DNA of 64,000 nucleotides from Bacillus haynesii (lineage in GTDB: Bacteria > Bacillota > Bacilli > Bacillales > Bacillaceae): positions 117,985-181,984 of the forward strand of contig NZ_MRBL01000024.1 in NCBI RefSeq assembly GCF_001969855.1, written 5' to 3'. Below, one piece after another: positions 8,654-17,744 of this stretch. The notes below the pieces were generated by a model. That model did not search any database. It was not told the DNA's origin and worked only from the letters and a program-made list of their open reading frames with translations. Made by a program: the position numbers and the translations under genes. Position 1 is the first letter of the stretch. Each line of letters begins with the position of its first letter.

Positions 8654-8709
8654 TGTAAATTTACATGTGTCTTGACACCTATATTTACACATCGATACAA
8701 TAAACTCAA
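8654..8709. promoter_or_regulatory. divergent nadB / nifS promoters with NiaR operators
   Basis: For nifS (plus) a sigma-A pair TTGACA (8672-8677), 18 bases, TACAAT (8696-8701) is clear. For nadB (minus) a weaker TTGAGT (8709-8704) stands 17 bases from AAATAT. Overlapping these are a perfect 12-bp palindrome TGTAAATTTACA (8654-8665) and the half-sites TGTCTTGACA (8668-8677) and TATTTACACA (8682-8691). NiaR (YrxA), encoded by the second gene of the plus-strand operon, is known in B. subtilis to repress both operons with nicotinate as co-repressor. Assigning these elements to NiaR is inference from position and from the repeated TGTAAA / TGACA words. Confidence 0.75.
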
Positions 8710-8741
8710 GTATTTTTTATAGAGAATGGGAGACGAGAGCC

Positions 8742-9920
8742 GTGATTTATCTTGATTATGCAGCGACGACACCGGCGTCAAAGGAAGCCTTGGACGCGTT
8801 TCAAAAACTGAACACAGACGTGTACGGAAATTCGAGCAGTCTGCACGATGCGGGAGGGAAAGCCGAAAGTATTCTGCGTTACTGCCGCCAAAGGATGGCA
8901 GAACTTTTATCAGGTAAAGAAGAAGGCGTTTATTTTACGAGCGGCGGCACCGAAGCCAATTTTTTGGCGATTCACTCGATCTTAAATGGACTCCCCGCCG
9001 GGAAGCAGCGCTTTTTAATGGCAGAAATGGAACATCAGTCGATTCACATTTTGAAACAGCATCTTGAGATGCTGGGGTTTGCAGTCGACTTGATGAAGCC
9101 GAATGCTTCAGGCATCATCACAACGGAGATACTGGAACGGCACCTCCGCCCTGATACAGGTCTCGTCTCGATTCAGCATGCCAATTCAGAAACAGGCGTC
9201 ATCCAGCCCCTGGCAAAGCTCTCGGCTTATCTGCATAAGCGGGACGTACTCCTGCACAGCGACTGCGTACAGACATTTGCCAAGATTCCGGTCGGCGTTG
9301 ATGAGCTCGGCGCTGATGCCTTATCTGTCTCAAGCCATAAAGTATACGGCCCAAAAGGAGTTGGGGCTGTCTATATTCGGCCGGGTGTGAACTGGAAACC
9401 CGTCTACCCGGGCACTTTGCATGAAAACGGATTTAAGAGCGGCACCGTCAATGTCCCCGGAATCGGTGCTTTCATTACCGCTGCCGAGTCGACAATAAAC
9501 CGTATGGATGCCGTGTATCTCAAATATCAGGAGCTGCGCGCCCGTTTTCTGGAAGGGGCAAAAACCCGGAAGCTTCCCGTCTCCCTTGCTGTGCCCGATT
9601 CGGCAAATTCTCATGTTCTGCCGCATATTATAGGTTGTTTTTTTCATTCCTTTGAAGGACAATATACTATGCTGGAATGTAATCGGAGAGGAATTTGCAT
9701 TTCTACCGGAAGCGCGTGTTCTGCGGGCTATCATGAACCTTCGAATACGATGAAAGCCCTTTTGATCCCAAGGGAGCTCGCGCTTCAATTCATTCGAATT
9801 TCGTTCGGATGCGATACGACAAGCGAACATGTTGATCAGCTGTTGGACGTTTTTGAAGATATGATGCATGAGAAAGGAGACCATCGGATTGACAGACGGA
9901 TTAAAACTTACGGGAGCTGA
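8742..9920 (+). CDS. nifS: cysteine desulfurase NifS (NAD-synthesis type)
   Basis: A 392-residue PLP enzyme of the class V aminotransferase fold releasing sulfur from cysteine. The N-terminus IYLDYAATTPASKEAL, the Lys of SVSSHKVYGPKG (PLP Schiff base) and the active-site Cys of STGSACSAGYHEPS are all present. GTG 8742 follows GGGAGACGAGAGCC. In B. subtilis the nifS gene beside nadB is needed to mature the NadA iron-sulfur cluster; the same gene pair here supports that use rather than general iron-sulfur supply. It is the first gene of nifS-niaR and overlaps niaR slightly. Confidence 0.94.
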   Translation: MIYLDYAATTPASKEALDAFQKLNTDVYGNSSSLHDAGGKAESILRYCRQRMAELLSGKEEGVYFTSGGTEANFLAIHSILNGLPAGKQRFLMAEMEHQSIHILKQHLEMLGFAVDLMKPNASGIITTEILERHLRPDTGLVSIQHANSETGVIQPLAKLSAYLHKRDVLLHSDCVQTFAKIPVGVDELGADALSVSSHKVYGPKGVGAVYIRPGVNWKPVYPGTLHENGFKSGTVNVPGIGAFITAAESTINRMDAVYLKYQELRARFLEGAKTRKLPVSLAVPDSANSHVLPHIIGCFFHSFEGQYTMLECNRRGICISTGSACSAGYHEPSNTMKALLIPRELALQFIRISFGCDTTSEHVDQLLDVFEDMMHEKGDHRIDRRIKTYGS

Positions 9921-10431
9921 GCGGCGCCAGCAGCTGCTGGCGTGGCTGAAGGAGTCTGAGGCTCCGCTGACAGGAAGCGAACTGGCGAAAAAAGCATCTG
10001 TTTCACGGCAGGTCATCGTACAGGACATTTCTTTATTAAAAGCAAAAAACGAACCGATCATCGCAACAAGCCAAGGATACATGTATTTGCGGTCGGCCCT
10101 CGGCAAAAACCAGCCGGTTCAGCGGATCATCGCCTGTGACCACGAGCCGGAAAAAACAGAAGAAGAACTGAATCTGATCGTCGACTTTGGCGTAACGGTG
10201 AAAGATGTAACGATTGAACATCCGGTCTACGGCGACTTAACAGCTTCGATCAGGGTCAGCACAAGAAAAGAAGTCTCGGATTTTGTCAAAAAAATCTCTT
10301 CGACAAACGCCGCTTATCTGTCTCAACTGACAAACGGCATCCATCTGCACACATTGGAGGCAGATGACGAAGAGAAGATCGAACAAGCTTGTGACGCCCT
10401 GCAAAAAGCGGGCATCCTCATTCCCGAATAA
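9889..10431 (+). CDS. niaR: NAD-synthesis repressor NiaR (YrxA)
   Basis: A 180-residue regulator: a winged helix-turn-helix (about 8-60, with LTGSELAKKASVSRQVIVQD) followed by a 3H ligand domain whose conserved histidines sit in EHPVYGDL and GIHLHTLEA. It senses nicotinate and represses the nadBCA and nifS-niaR operons. I chose TTG 9889 because AAAGGAG lies about 10 bases before it and the product has the family length of 180 aa; ATG 9868 would lie upstream of that ribosome site. Being in the operon it controls, it is autoregulated. Confidence 0.92.
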   Translation: MTDGLKLTGAERRQQLLAWLKESEAPLTGSELAKKASVSRQVIVQDISLLKAKNEPIIATSQGYMYLRSALGKNQPVQRIIACDHEPEKTEEELNLIVDFGVTVKDVTIEHPVYGDLTASIRVSTRKEVSDFVKKISSTNAAYLSQLTNGIHLHTLEADDEEKIEQACDALQKAGILIPE

Positions 10432-10434
10432 AGA

Positions 10435-10476
10435 AAAGGTCCTTTGCCGTTATCAACGCAAAGGACCTTTCTTTTA
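10435..10476. terminator. bidirectional terminator niaR / pheA
   Basis: A 13-bp perfect stem (AAAGGTCCTTTGC / GCAAAGGACCTTT) with CTTTTAT on the plus side and TTTTC on the minus side separates two convergent genes. Confidence 0.9.
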
Positions 10477-11343
10477 TAGTGTATATGCATTATAGGCTCC
10501 GAGCATTTTCACCTTGCAGCCCAAAGCTTCAAGCTCAGCTATTGCACCTGGAATCAGCACGTCGTCCAGTGCCATTTCAATATCAATAATGAAGAAATAA
10601 TTGCCGAGACCGGTTTTTGTCGGCCGCGATTCAATTTTAGAAAGATTCAAATTTCTCCAGGCAAAAGCCGACAACACCTGGTGGAGAGCCCCCGATCTGT
10701 CCGAAGGGAGCGTCACCAGCAAAGTCGTTTTCGGCCTTCCCTTCAGCTGAGGATTGACCGGCGGGGATGCCTCATGATCCGGATGAAGCATCACAAATCT
10801 CGTGTGATTGTATTCATAGTCATGCACATCTCTTTTGACGATGTCTAATCCATACGTATCGGCTGCCATTTCATTGGCGATCACGCCGATGTTCTTGTCC
10901 GGATTTTCGCTCACGTATTTTGCAGCTGCTCCGGTGGAAGTCGCATATTCAAACGGAATGGAGCGAAATCTGCTGTGCAAAAATTTATGGCATTGCGCGA
11001 TGGCATGGGAATGGGAATAAACCTTCTGAATGTCTTCCCAAGCCTCTTTTCTTGTAGGATGCACAAGCAAATGCTGACGGATGGGAGCGGTGATTTCTCC
11101 GACAATATAAAGAGGCTGTTCGTGAATTAAGTAGTCTATTGTCAGATTCACCGATCCTTCAATCGCATTTTCAAGCGGGACGACAGCCAGATCGATCTCC
11201 CCGTTCATCGCCGCATCCATACAGGCGGGTATCGTGTTAAATGCTTGCTGGTCTGCATCTGAAAAGCAGGAGCAGACGGCAAGGTGCGTAAAAGTTGCTT
11301 CTGGACCTAAATAACCTACTCTCATACTCATGATATATGACAT
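10474..11343 (-). CDS. pheA: prephenate dehydratase PheA
   Basis: A monofunctional prephenate dehydratase of 289 residues, making phenylpyruvate for phenylalanine synthesis. Catalytic domain: RVGYLGPEATFTHLAV at the start, PLENAIEGSVN and the catalytic-region YATSTGAAAKYV. The C-terminal ACT domain (about 205-280) carries the ESRPTKTGLGNYFFIID motif expected to bind phenylalanine for feedback control. Three ATGs lie within seven codons; ATG 11343 has AAAGGGAG very close, and Met7 (11325) gives the start known for B. subtilis, so the true start is uncertain by up to six codons. It follows pheB by nine bases. Confidence 0.95.
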   Translation of the reverse strand: MSYIMSMRVGYLGPEATFTHLAVCSCFSDADQQAFNTIPACMDAAMNGEIDLAVVPLENAIEGSVNLTIDYLIHEQPLYIVGEITAPIRQHLLVHPTRKEAWEDIQKVYSHSHAIAQCHKFLHSRFRSIPFEYATSTGAAAKYVSENPDKNIGVIANEMAADTYGLDIVKRDVHDYEYNHTRFVMLHPDHEASPPVNPQLKGRPKTTLLVTLPSDRSGALHQVLSAFAWRNLNLSKIESRPTKTGLGNYFFIIDIEMALDDVLIPGAIAELEALGCKVKMLGAYNAYTL

Positions 11344-11352
11344 TCTCTCCCT

Positions 11353-11796
11353 TTAAGCGCCTGAACCTAGTATTTCGACCTTTTCTACGAATTCCAGCTT
11401 TCTTAATTTGTTCATCAGCAAATCGATATTCTCATCCATTCCTCTCGTACTGACAGACAGCGTCACATTCGCTCTTCCTTGAAGAGGGATGGTCTGGTGG
11501 ATCGACAGCACATTGCAGCCCGATTCAGCTACCACTTGCAGCAGATGGGACAGCGTTCCCGAGCGGTCCTCCAAATGAAAAAAAAGCGTGATAATCTGTT
11601 CCTTGACCATCGTATAAAAAGGAAAAACCGCATCTCTGTACTTGTAAAAAGCGCTTCGGCTCAAATCTACCTTTTGGACGGCTTCAGCTACAGATTCCGC
11701 TTTTTTCCGCTCAATCAGCTTTTTGACCTCAAGTGTTTTCCGCATTGCCTCCGGCAGCACGTCTTCCCTGACAAGATAAAAGGTCTCCTCTTTCAC
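11353..11796 (-). CDS. pheB: ACT-domain protein PheB
   Basis: A 147-residue protein of the UPF0735 / PheB family. Residues about 1-60 include a small helix-turn-helix-like segment ([18 protein letters not shown]); residues 68-145 form an ACT domain ([31 protein letters not shown]). It sits directly upstream of pheA in one operon, as in B. subtilis, and is thought to be a phenylalanine-responsive partner or regulator, though its biochemical role is not settled. No enzyme motif is visible. GGAGAGAAAAG precedes the ATG. Confidence 0.92.
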
Positions 11797-11869
11797 AGAC
11801 TTTTCTCTCCTTTTAAAAACCCTGATTCCTTTGCATTAATCCGGCGAAAGGAAAGGTATTCCTTTCAGC

Positions 11870-11903
11870 TAAAAGTCGGAGAGCTTGCTTGGCAAACTCT
11901 CCG
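11870..11903 (-). terminator. possible terminator of spo0B-obg
   Basis: Just after the obg stop the minus strand carries CGGAGAGTTTGC / GCAAGCTCTCCG with a 3-nt loop, then ACTTTTAG. The stem is good but the T-run is short, so some read-through into pheB is possible. Confidence 0.5.
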
Positions 11904-11909
11904 GTATGA

Positions 11910-13229
<1,320 letters not shown>

Positions 13230-13808
13230 TTACTTGATATGAATTTCGGCGATGCATTCACGGTCTGTTACATCAAACCGCTTGACTTCATAAAAGTCGG
13301 CCAGTGAATGATGAAAATCTTTGATACCGGTCAGCTTTGTGAATACGCCGTGGAAATCCAAAAAGATGACGAGGCGGTCGTCCGGACCGTCCGTCTGCAG
13401 CGTGATCGTCAGATGATTGTCGCTGCCTTTCAAAACGGCATCGTCAAAAATCCCAAACAGCTTTCTGACGAGAACGACGAGCTTCTCTTCATAAGCTGAC
13501 AAATCCCTGACCTGACCGATCACCTCATACTCAAGCGTCAGCGAATGGGCCATCCAGTTAAATGTAAGCAGCTCATACGCCGCACGCGGGATTTTAAGGT
13601 TTGAAAGCTTTGATTCATGCTGAGCTTCGATGACCACTTCATCAATAATTTCAAATACGCGGTCATACTTTTTTAATGTTAAGTTTCCTTTAATCAATTG
13701 CAGTTTATTCATCCAGTCGTGCCTTGAGTGGCTGAGCAGATGGATAAGCTCATGTGTCAAAGCCTTATCGTCCATATTCTTTTCTTGTTTTTTCGAAGTT
13801 TCTTCCAT
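13230..13808 (-). CDS. spo0B: sporulation phosphotransferase Spo0B
   Basis: A 192-residue phosphorelay protein that takes phosphate from Spo0F and passes it to Spo0A. The phosphorylated His30 is in SHSRHDWMNKLQLIKG within the helical hairpin dimerisation domain (about 15-80); the rest is a degenerate HATPase-like fold. Length and the histidine position equal B. subtilis Spo0B. It is the first gene of spo0B-obg, with GGGAGTGCC upstream of the start. The C-terminus is less conserved, as usual for this protein. Confidence 0.96.
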   Translation of the reverse strand: MEETSKKQEKNMDDKALTHELIHLLSHSRHDWMNKLQLIKGNLTLKKYDRVFEIIDEVVIEAQHESKLSNLKIPRAAYELLTFNWMAHSLTLEYEVIGQVRDLSAYEEKLVVLVRKLFGIFDDAVLKGSDNHLTITLQTDGPDDRLVIFLDFHGVFTKLTGIKDFHHSLADFYEVKRFDVTDRECIAEIHIK

Positions 13809-13867
13809 TTTGGCACTCCCAATCGTTTGTTCTCTCTTTTAGGAGTCTGATTCAGTTTGTACTTTGA

Positions 13868-13897
13868 ATTATAACAGAGAAGGCAGTATAAATGAAA
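13868..13897 (-). promoter_or_regulatory. candidate sigma-A promoter of spo0B-obg
   Basis: A perfect minus-strand TATAAT (13873-13868) lies about 60 bases before spo0B. The -35 is weak: TTTCAT at 18 bases or TTCATT at 17. Confidence 0.5.
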
Positions 13898-13992
13898 CAC
13901 GTTTATACGCTTTAACGAAGCAGAATCAGAGCGGAAACCCGGCCTTGTTCAGGCGGCAGGAAGGTGTTTTAAGCAAATCATGGTGCTGTATG

Positions 13993-14022
13993 TAAAAAAC
14001 TCCGGTCAGAACGACCGGAGTT
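13993..14022 (-). terminator. rho-independent terminator of rplU-prp-rpmA
   Basis: A perfect 10-bp minus-strand stem (AACTCCGGTC / GACCGGAGTT) with a 5-nt loop and TTTTAC after it, 11 bases past the rpmA stop. Confidence 0.92.
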
Positions 14023-14033
14023 TCGTTTAAAGG

Positions 14034-14327
<294 letters not shown>

Positions 14328-14669
14328 CTATATTTTGTTCGTCGTTACTTTTAAGTAACCTTTGTAGTCTCGTTCGATCGTTTCAAGGGAGACGATCATG
14401 CCTTCGAGAAGGAGCTGCGCCTTTTCAAAAGCCTCCCGATCCGTACCGTCCGGGAATCCGAAAGATAAAAATCCGCCGTCTTCCCCGAGGTCAATGACCG
14501 GCTCAATGCCCGTCAGCTTCATTACGGCATTGACGGCTCCAAAGGCGACCGCCGATGCCCCTGCACAAACGAGATCCTGACCATGTTCAGCAAAATTCGC
14601 ATGTCCCGACATTTCAAAGCCTAAGATGTCTTTGTTCGATCGGGATCTGGTAACCTTTGCATGAATCAT
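14328..14669 (-). CDS. prp: ribosomal-processing cysteine protease Prp (YsxB)
   Basis: A 113-residue protease that removes the N-terminal extension of L27, needed for ribosome assembly. The catalytic pair is visible as the His of SGHANFAEHGQD and the Cys of LVCAGASAV. ATG 14669 has AAGGCG nine bases upstream and gives the family length; a GTG three codons earlier is less likely. It lies between rplU (12 bases) and rpmA (12 bases), so enzyme and substrate are co-translated. Confidence 0.94.
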   Translation of the reverse strand: MIHAKVTRSRSNKDILGFEMSGHANFAEHGQDLVCAGASAVAFGAVNAVMKLTGIEPVIDLGEDGGFLSFGFPDGTDREAFEKAQLLLEGMIVSLETIERDYKGYLKVTTNKI

Positions 14670-14681
14670 ATCATACACGCC

Positions 14682-14990
14682 TTAAGCGTTAATTTTTTCG
14701 ATTACAACTTTAGTGTAAGGTTGACGATGACCTTGTTTTTTATGTTGGTTTTTCTTCGGTTTGTACTTAAATACGGTAATTTTTTTAGCGCGGCCTTGTT
14801 TTTCAACTTTGCCTGTTACCGTAGCACCTTCAACCGTAGGGCTGCCAACTTTAACATTTTCACCGCCGACAAACAATACGTTGTCAAAAGTAACTGTTTC
14901 GCCGGCTTCAGCAGTAAGCTTTTCGACGTATACAGTTTGGCCTTCTTCAACTTTGATTTGTTTTCCGCCTGTTTGAATAATTGCGTACAT
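14682..14990 (-). CDS. rplU: ribosomal protein L21
   Basis: A 102-residue large-subunit protein binding 23S rRNA, recognised by [18 protein letters not shown] and the basic C-terminus [27 protein letters not shown] precedes the ATG and is part of a conserved leader RNA. It heads rplU-prp-rpmA, preceded by a strong sigma-A promoter. Confidence 0.98.
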   Translation of the reverse strand: MYAIIQTGGKQIKVEEGQTVYVEKLTAEAGETVTFDNVLFVGGENVKVGSPTVEGATVTGKVEKQGRAKKITVFKYKPKKNQHKKQGHRQPYTKVVIEKINA

Positions 14991-15000
14991 CTCTGCACCT

Positions 15001-15096
15001 CCTAATAAACTAAGACTCGCCAGTCACAGGGGGCTAAGAAAGCACTTAACACCTGTGCTGAGCGGTTGTAGCACGGGTGCTACATCCATAACATTA
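15001..15096 (-). ncRNA. L21 leader RNA
   Basis: Between promoter and rplU the transcript can fold GTAGCACCCGTGCTAC (15088-15073) as a hairpin, followed by GCTCAGCACAGGTG with partner AAGTGCTTTCTTAGC and CCCCTGTGA up to the TTAGGAGGTG ribosome site. This order of hairpins and its position match the L21 leader family of Bacillus, thought to bind L21 for autoregulation. Boundaries are approximate. Confidence 0.75.
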
Positions 15097-15099
15097 AAA

Positions 15100-15128
15100 A
15101 ATATACCAGAAAAGAGCCCCAGTGTCAA
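15100..15128 (-). promoter_or_regulatory. sigma-A promoter of rplU operon
   Basis: Minus strand: TTGACA (15128-15123), 17 bases, TATATT (15105-15100). This is nearly consensus, as expected for a ribosomal operon. Confidence 0.88.
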
Positions 15129-15150
15129 TGTCTTTTAGAAGGATGGACGG

Positions 15151-16017
15151 TCAATAAACCAAAAGCAGATCTTCCATTGAGGAAGTCGTGCGCTTGTCTG
15201 TAAAATAAGCGTGGAGAACTTCATTTTCATCCAGCTGGCTCAGTTTTTGTCCGTCCTTCTCAATAATGATCGGGTGTTTGCAACCCCTCTTAAACATGAG
15301 CATAACCTCATAAATCTGCTCTTCGGCGCACACCGTGATCGGTGCGAGGCGTCGCACTTCCCTCTCCTTTCCATAGTAGCGCTCAAGCAAAAAGCGGATA
15401 TGGGTGTAATGCCGATTGCGATATTCCTGGTAAAGGGATGCAGCCAAAAATACGAGGAGCACCCAAGCGCTCAGCTGTGATGGGGAAATCAATAAAATCA
15501 CCGCGATTAGAACAGCGCAGCAAAAACACGACACAGCCAGCATCATCCGCTGCGCTTTCTGATATGGAAGGTGTTTTGAAAATAACAGAAACAGCAGCTT
15601 CCCGCCATCAAGCGGCCAAACCGGAAACAGATTAATCAAGAGAATGGTCAGATTGTAAAAAGTAAACGTTTCAAATATATGAGGGCTGACGAGCGAATTG
15701 ACAGCCAAAAGCCAGGCAGCAAATTGAAGCCAAATGTGCTGAACTGGCCCTGCGGCGATGACGGCCAGCTCTTCCTTTAACGGTCTGTTGCCGTGTTCAT
15801 CGACTTCCAGCGTTCCTCCAAAAGGCAGCAGAAAAATGCCTTTAATTCTCCATGAAAAATAAACGGCAGCAGCAGCGTGGCCAAGCTCGTGGATTAAAAT
15901 AATGATCATTAAACAAAACAGCGCTTTAATATGTCCTGTCATGATACCGATTGCCATGACAAGCCACAGCAGCGGATGAATGTGAAGCTTGGTGAAGAGC
16001 TCCGTCCATTTATTCAA
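15151..16017 (-). CDS. spoIVFB: sporulation membrane metalloprotease SpoIVFB
   Basis: A 288-residue site-2-type intramembrane protease that cuts pro-sigma-K in the mother cell. The zinc site is IHELGH in the second membrane segment (about residue 43) and the Asp of PVWPLDGGK (about 137). Six hydrophobic segments fill residues 10-200; the C-terminal part resembles a CBS domain that senses ATP. It overlaps spoIVFA by eight bases, the usual two-gene operon. Confidence 0.97.
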   Translation of the reverse strand: MNKWTELFTKLHIHPLLWLVMAIGIMTGHIKALFCLMIIILIHELGHAAAAVYFSWRIKGIFLLPFGGTLEVDEHGNRPLKEELAVIAAGPVQHIWLQFAAWLLAVNSLVSPHIFETFTFYNLTILLINLFPVWPLDGGKLLFLLFSKHLPYQKAQRMMLAVSCFCCAVLIAVILLISPSQLSAWVLLVFLAASLYQEYRNRHYTHIRFLLERYYGKEREVRRLAPITVCAEEQIYEVMLMFKRGCKHPIIIEKDGQKLSQLDENEVLHAYFTDKRTTSSMEDLLLVY

Positions 16018-16801
16018 ATGTGATCACCTGTATCGGGTCGACAAATTCCTCTCCTTGTTTGATCGCAAAGTAATAGACGCCTTTTTGATTTTTATCCTGC
16101 TCAATCGTCCCGAGCTTCGTTCCTTTATCTATAAAATCGTATAAAGCGACATCCGCTTTTTTCAGCTGGCCGTAGTAGGTATAGCTGTTGTCCGCATGCT
16201 GCAAGACCACCGTCAGGCCTGTTTCCGGATTTTTGTCCACTTCAATGACATAGCCTTCCTTCATGCTGCGGATCGTTTCGTCTTCTGTTTCTACCTTAAT
16301 GCCCTGGCCTGAGAATTTCTCCTGAACCTTTCCCATGGCAGGTACAGCGAGATCCTGATTCACCTCGACCTGGCCGGACGGTTTGGCGCCTTTCGATTGA
16401 AAGAATGCGAGGGGATCGCCGAACTTGGATTCATACCAATTCTGGAGGGCCGCAAATTGGAACTCTTCAGTAAACACCTGGCTGATGACCGGTTTGATTT
16501 GGTTTGCGGGTTCAAACTGGCCTTTGTAGGAAATGGCGGACACAAGAACAAGGCATGCCGACAGAAGACATTTCATGATGAGCGCATCCGCCTTGACAAG
16601 CGGGTGTTTCCCGTTTATCAGCAGGGAGCTTCCTTCAGGCGGAGAGAAGTCTCCTCCCTTTTCATCTTCCGAAAAGGCTGTCCATGCAGGCGGCTTGATC
16701 GGCCGCTTTTTGCCATCTGACGAAAAGGGCTGTTTGTCCGGCGTCTTCCGCTTTCTTTTCCTGGCCATTCTTTTTCGAATCTCATCTGCTCTATGACTCA
16801 T
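16010..16801 (-). CDS. spoIVFA: SpoIVFA, regulator of SpoIVFB
   Basis: A 263-residue membrane protein that anchors BofA and SpoIVFB in one complex and holds SpoIVFB inactive until cut by SpoIVB. A basic N-terminus (MSHRADEIRKRMARKRKR) is followed by one membrane segment (about 78-98, LLSACLVLVSAISY) and a C-terminal degenerate LytM/M23 domain. ATG 16801 is chosen because AAAGGATGAGG fits it; ATG 16810 would be inside the ribosome site. A sigma-E promoter lies about 35 bases upstream. Confidence 0.95.
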   Translation of the reverse strand: MSHRADEIRKRMARKRKRKTPDKQPFSSDGKKRPIKPPAWTAFSEDEKGGDFSPPEGSSLLINGKHPLVKADALIMKCLLSACLVLVSAISYKGQFEPANQIKPVISQVFTEEFQFAALQNWYESKFGDPLAFFQSKGAKPSGQVEVNQDLAVPAMGKVQEKFSGQGIKVETEDETIRSMKEGYVIEVDKNPETGLTVVLQHADNSYTYYGQLKKADVALYDFIDKGTKLGTIEQDKNQKGVYYFAIKQGEEFVDPIQVITFE

Positions 16802-16836
16802 AACCCTCATCCTTTACATTCAGGTTCATTTGTTCA

Positions 16837-16866
16837 ATGATATGCCTTGTCCCAGGAGATTATGAC
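16837..16866 (-). promoter_or_regulatory. sigma-E type promoter of spoIVFA-spoIVFB
   Basis: Minus strand GTCATAAT (16866-16859), 14 bases, CATATCAT (16844-16837). Both boxes and spacing match sigma-E consensus, in line with known mother-cell expression of this operon. Confidence 0.65.
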
Positions 16867-16872
16867 GGAACA

Positions 16873-16923
16873 TTGACATAAAACCAAATGGTTTCATATA
16901 ATAGATAGGAAACCATTTGGTTT
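16873..16923 (+). promoter_or_regulatory. sigma-A promoter with paired ArsR-type operators
   Basis: TTGACA (16873-16878), 18 bases, TATAAT (16897-16902) is a near-perfect promoter for the SRPBCC/arsR pair. AAACCAAATGGTTT fills the spacer (16881-16894) and its exact reverse complement AAACCATTTGGTTT covers the start region (16910-16923). Each copy is almost palindromic itself. A dimeric ArsR-type repressor, encoded second in the operon, is the natural ligand; that is inference. Confidence 0.8.
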
Positions 16924-16947
16924 TACTTTTTATCTAGGAGGTCTATT

Positions 16948-17376
16948 ATGAGCAATCAACAAGTGCCTGATATACATAAACAGGCTGTTTTTCACGCGTC
17001 GATAGAAAAAGTGTGGGAGGCCGTCGCCACCAGTGAAGGCATCGCCGCCTGGTTTATGCCAAATGATTTCCGTCCGGAGATCGGCTGTGAATTCACCCTG
17101 CAGTCTCCGTTCGGCCCCTCGCCGTGCAAAGTGATCGAGCTTGAAGCGCCGCACCGACTCGCTTTCAGCTGGGATACGTCGGGATGGATCGTCACATTTG
17201 AATTGAAAGAGCTATCTGCAGAAAAAACCGAATTTACCCTCATTCATTCAGGATGGGGCGCGCCGGAAGAAACGGTTTCAAAAGCGGGAGAAAAGCAAGC
17301 GGATGTCCGCAATCGGATGAATGGCGGCTGGGAAACGATCGTCAATCAAAAGCTGCGTCAGGCAGTTGAAGGCTAG
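16948..17376 (+). CDS. SRPBCC / AHSA1-domain protein
   Basis: A 142-residue START-like protein of the AHSA1/Bet v1 fold ([37 protein letters not shown] core [19 protein letters not shown] at the end). This fold makes a hydrophobic cavity for lipids or small ligands; bacterial members paired with ArsR regulators are common and mostly of unknown substrate. AGGAGGTCTATT precedes the ATG. The pair sits between spoIVFA and minD, which are adjacent in B. subtilis, so it looks like an insertion in this lineage. Function of the ligand pocket is unknown. Confidence 0.85.
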   Translation: MSNQQVPDIHKQAVFHASIEKVWEAVATSEGIAAWFMPNDFRPEIGCEFTLQSPFGPSPCKVIELEAPHRLAFSWDTSGWIVTFELKELSAEKTEFTLIHSGWGAPEETVSKAGEKQADVRNRMNGGWETIVNQKLRQAVEG

Positions 17377-17699
17377 TGACATCATCCGCTGTAAAACATG
17401 ATGTGTTCCAAGCTGTTTCCGATCCCTCCCGGCGAAAGATGCTGAAGCTCCTCGCCGGCAGGGAATTGCCTGTAACAGATATCAGCAGCCATTTCCCGAT
17501 GAGCCGGACGGCTGTTTCAAAGCATCTAAGAATTTTGTCCGAAGCCGGGCTTGTCAGCGGGAGAAAAGCGGGCAGAGAAAAACTGTACAGGCTTCATCCC
17601 GAACCTCTCGCCGAGCTGCAGCAGTGGCTCGCCTACTTCGATATGTATTGGGACAATAAGCTTTCCTTGTTAAAGCATAAAGTCGAAAACGATCAATGA
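17376..17699 (+). CDS. ArsR-family transcriptional regulator
   Basis: A 107-residue winged helix-turn-helix protein (SDPSRRKMLKLLAGRELPVTD split across 12-34, then FPMSRTAVSKHLRILSEAGLV and KLYRLHPEPLAEL). It lacks the Cys metal sites of metal-sensing ArsR proteins, so it belongs to the SRPBCC-associated subgroup. The start is GTG 17376, overlapping the upstream TAG by one base, so translation is coupled. It probably represses its own operon through the twin sites before the SRPBCC gene. The effector is unknown. Confidence 0.88.
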   Translation: MTSSAVKHDVFQAVSDPSRRKMLKLLAGRELPVTDISSHFPMSRTAVSKHLRILSEAGLVSGRKAGREKLYRLHPEPLAELQQWLAYFDMYWDNKLSLLKHKVENDQ

Positions 17700-17703
17700 A
17701 ACT

Positions 17704-17742
17704 GCGAAAAAAGCAATCTCGCTTTGGAGATTGCTTTTTTGC
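17704..17742. terminator. bidirectional terminator arsR / minD
   Basis: GCGAAAAAAGCAATCTC / GAGATTGCTTTTTTGC forms a long stem with T-runs on both strands between two convergent genes. Confidence 0.9.
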
Positions 17743-17744
17743 AG

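Noticed and set aside
8642..8692. 17-codon N-terminal extension of NadB
   Set aside because: It covers the operator and promoter, lacks a ribosome site, while ATG 8641 follows AGGAGGAG.
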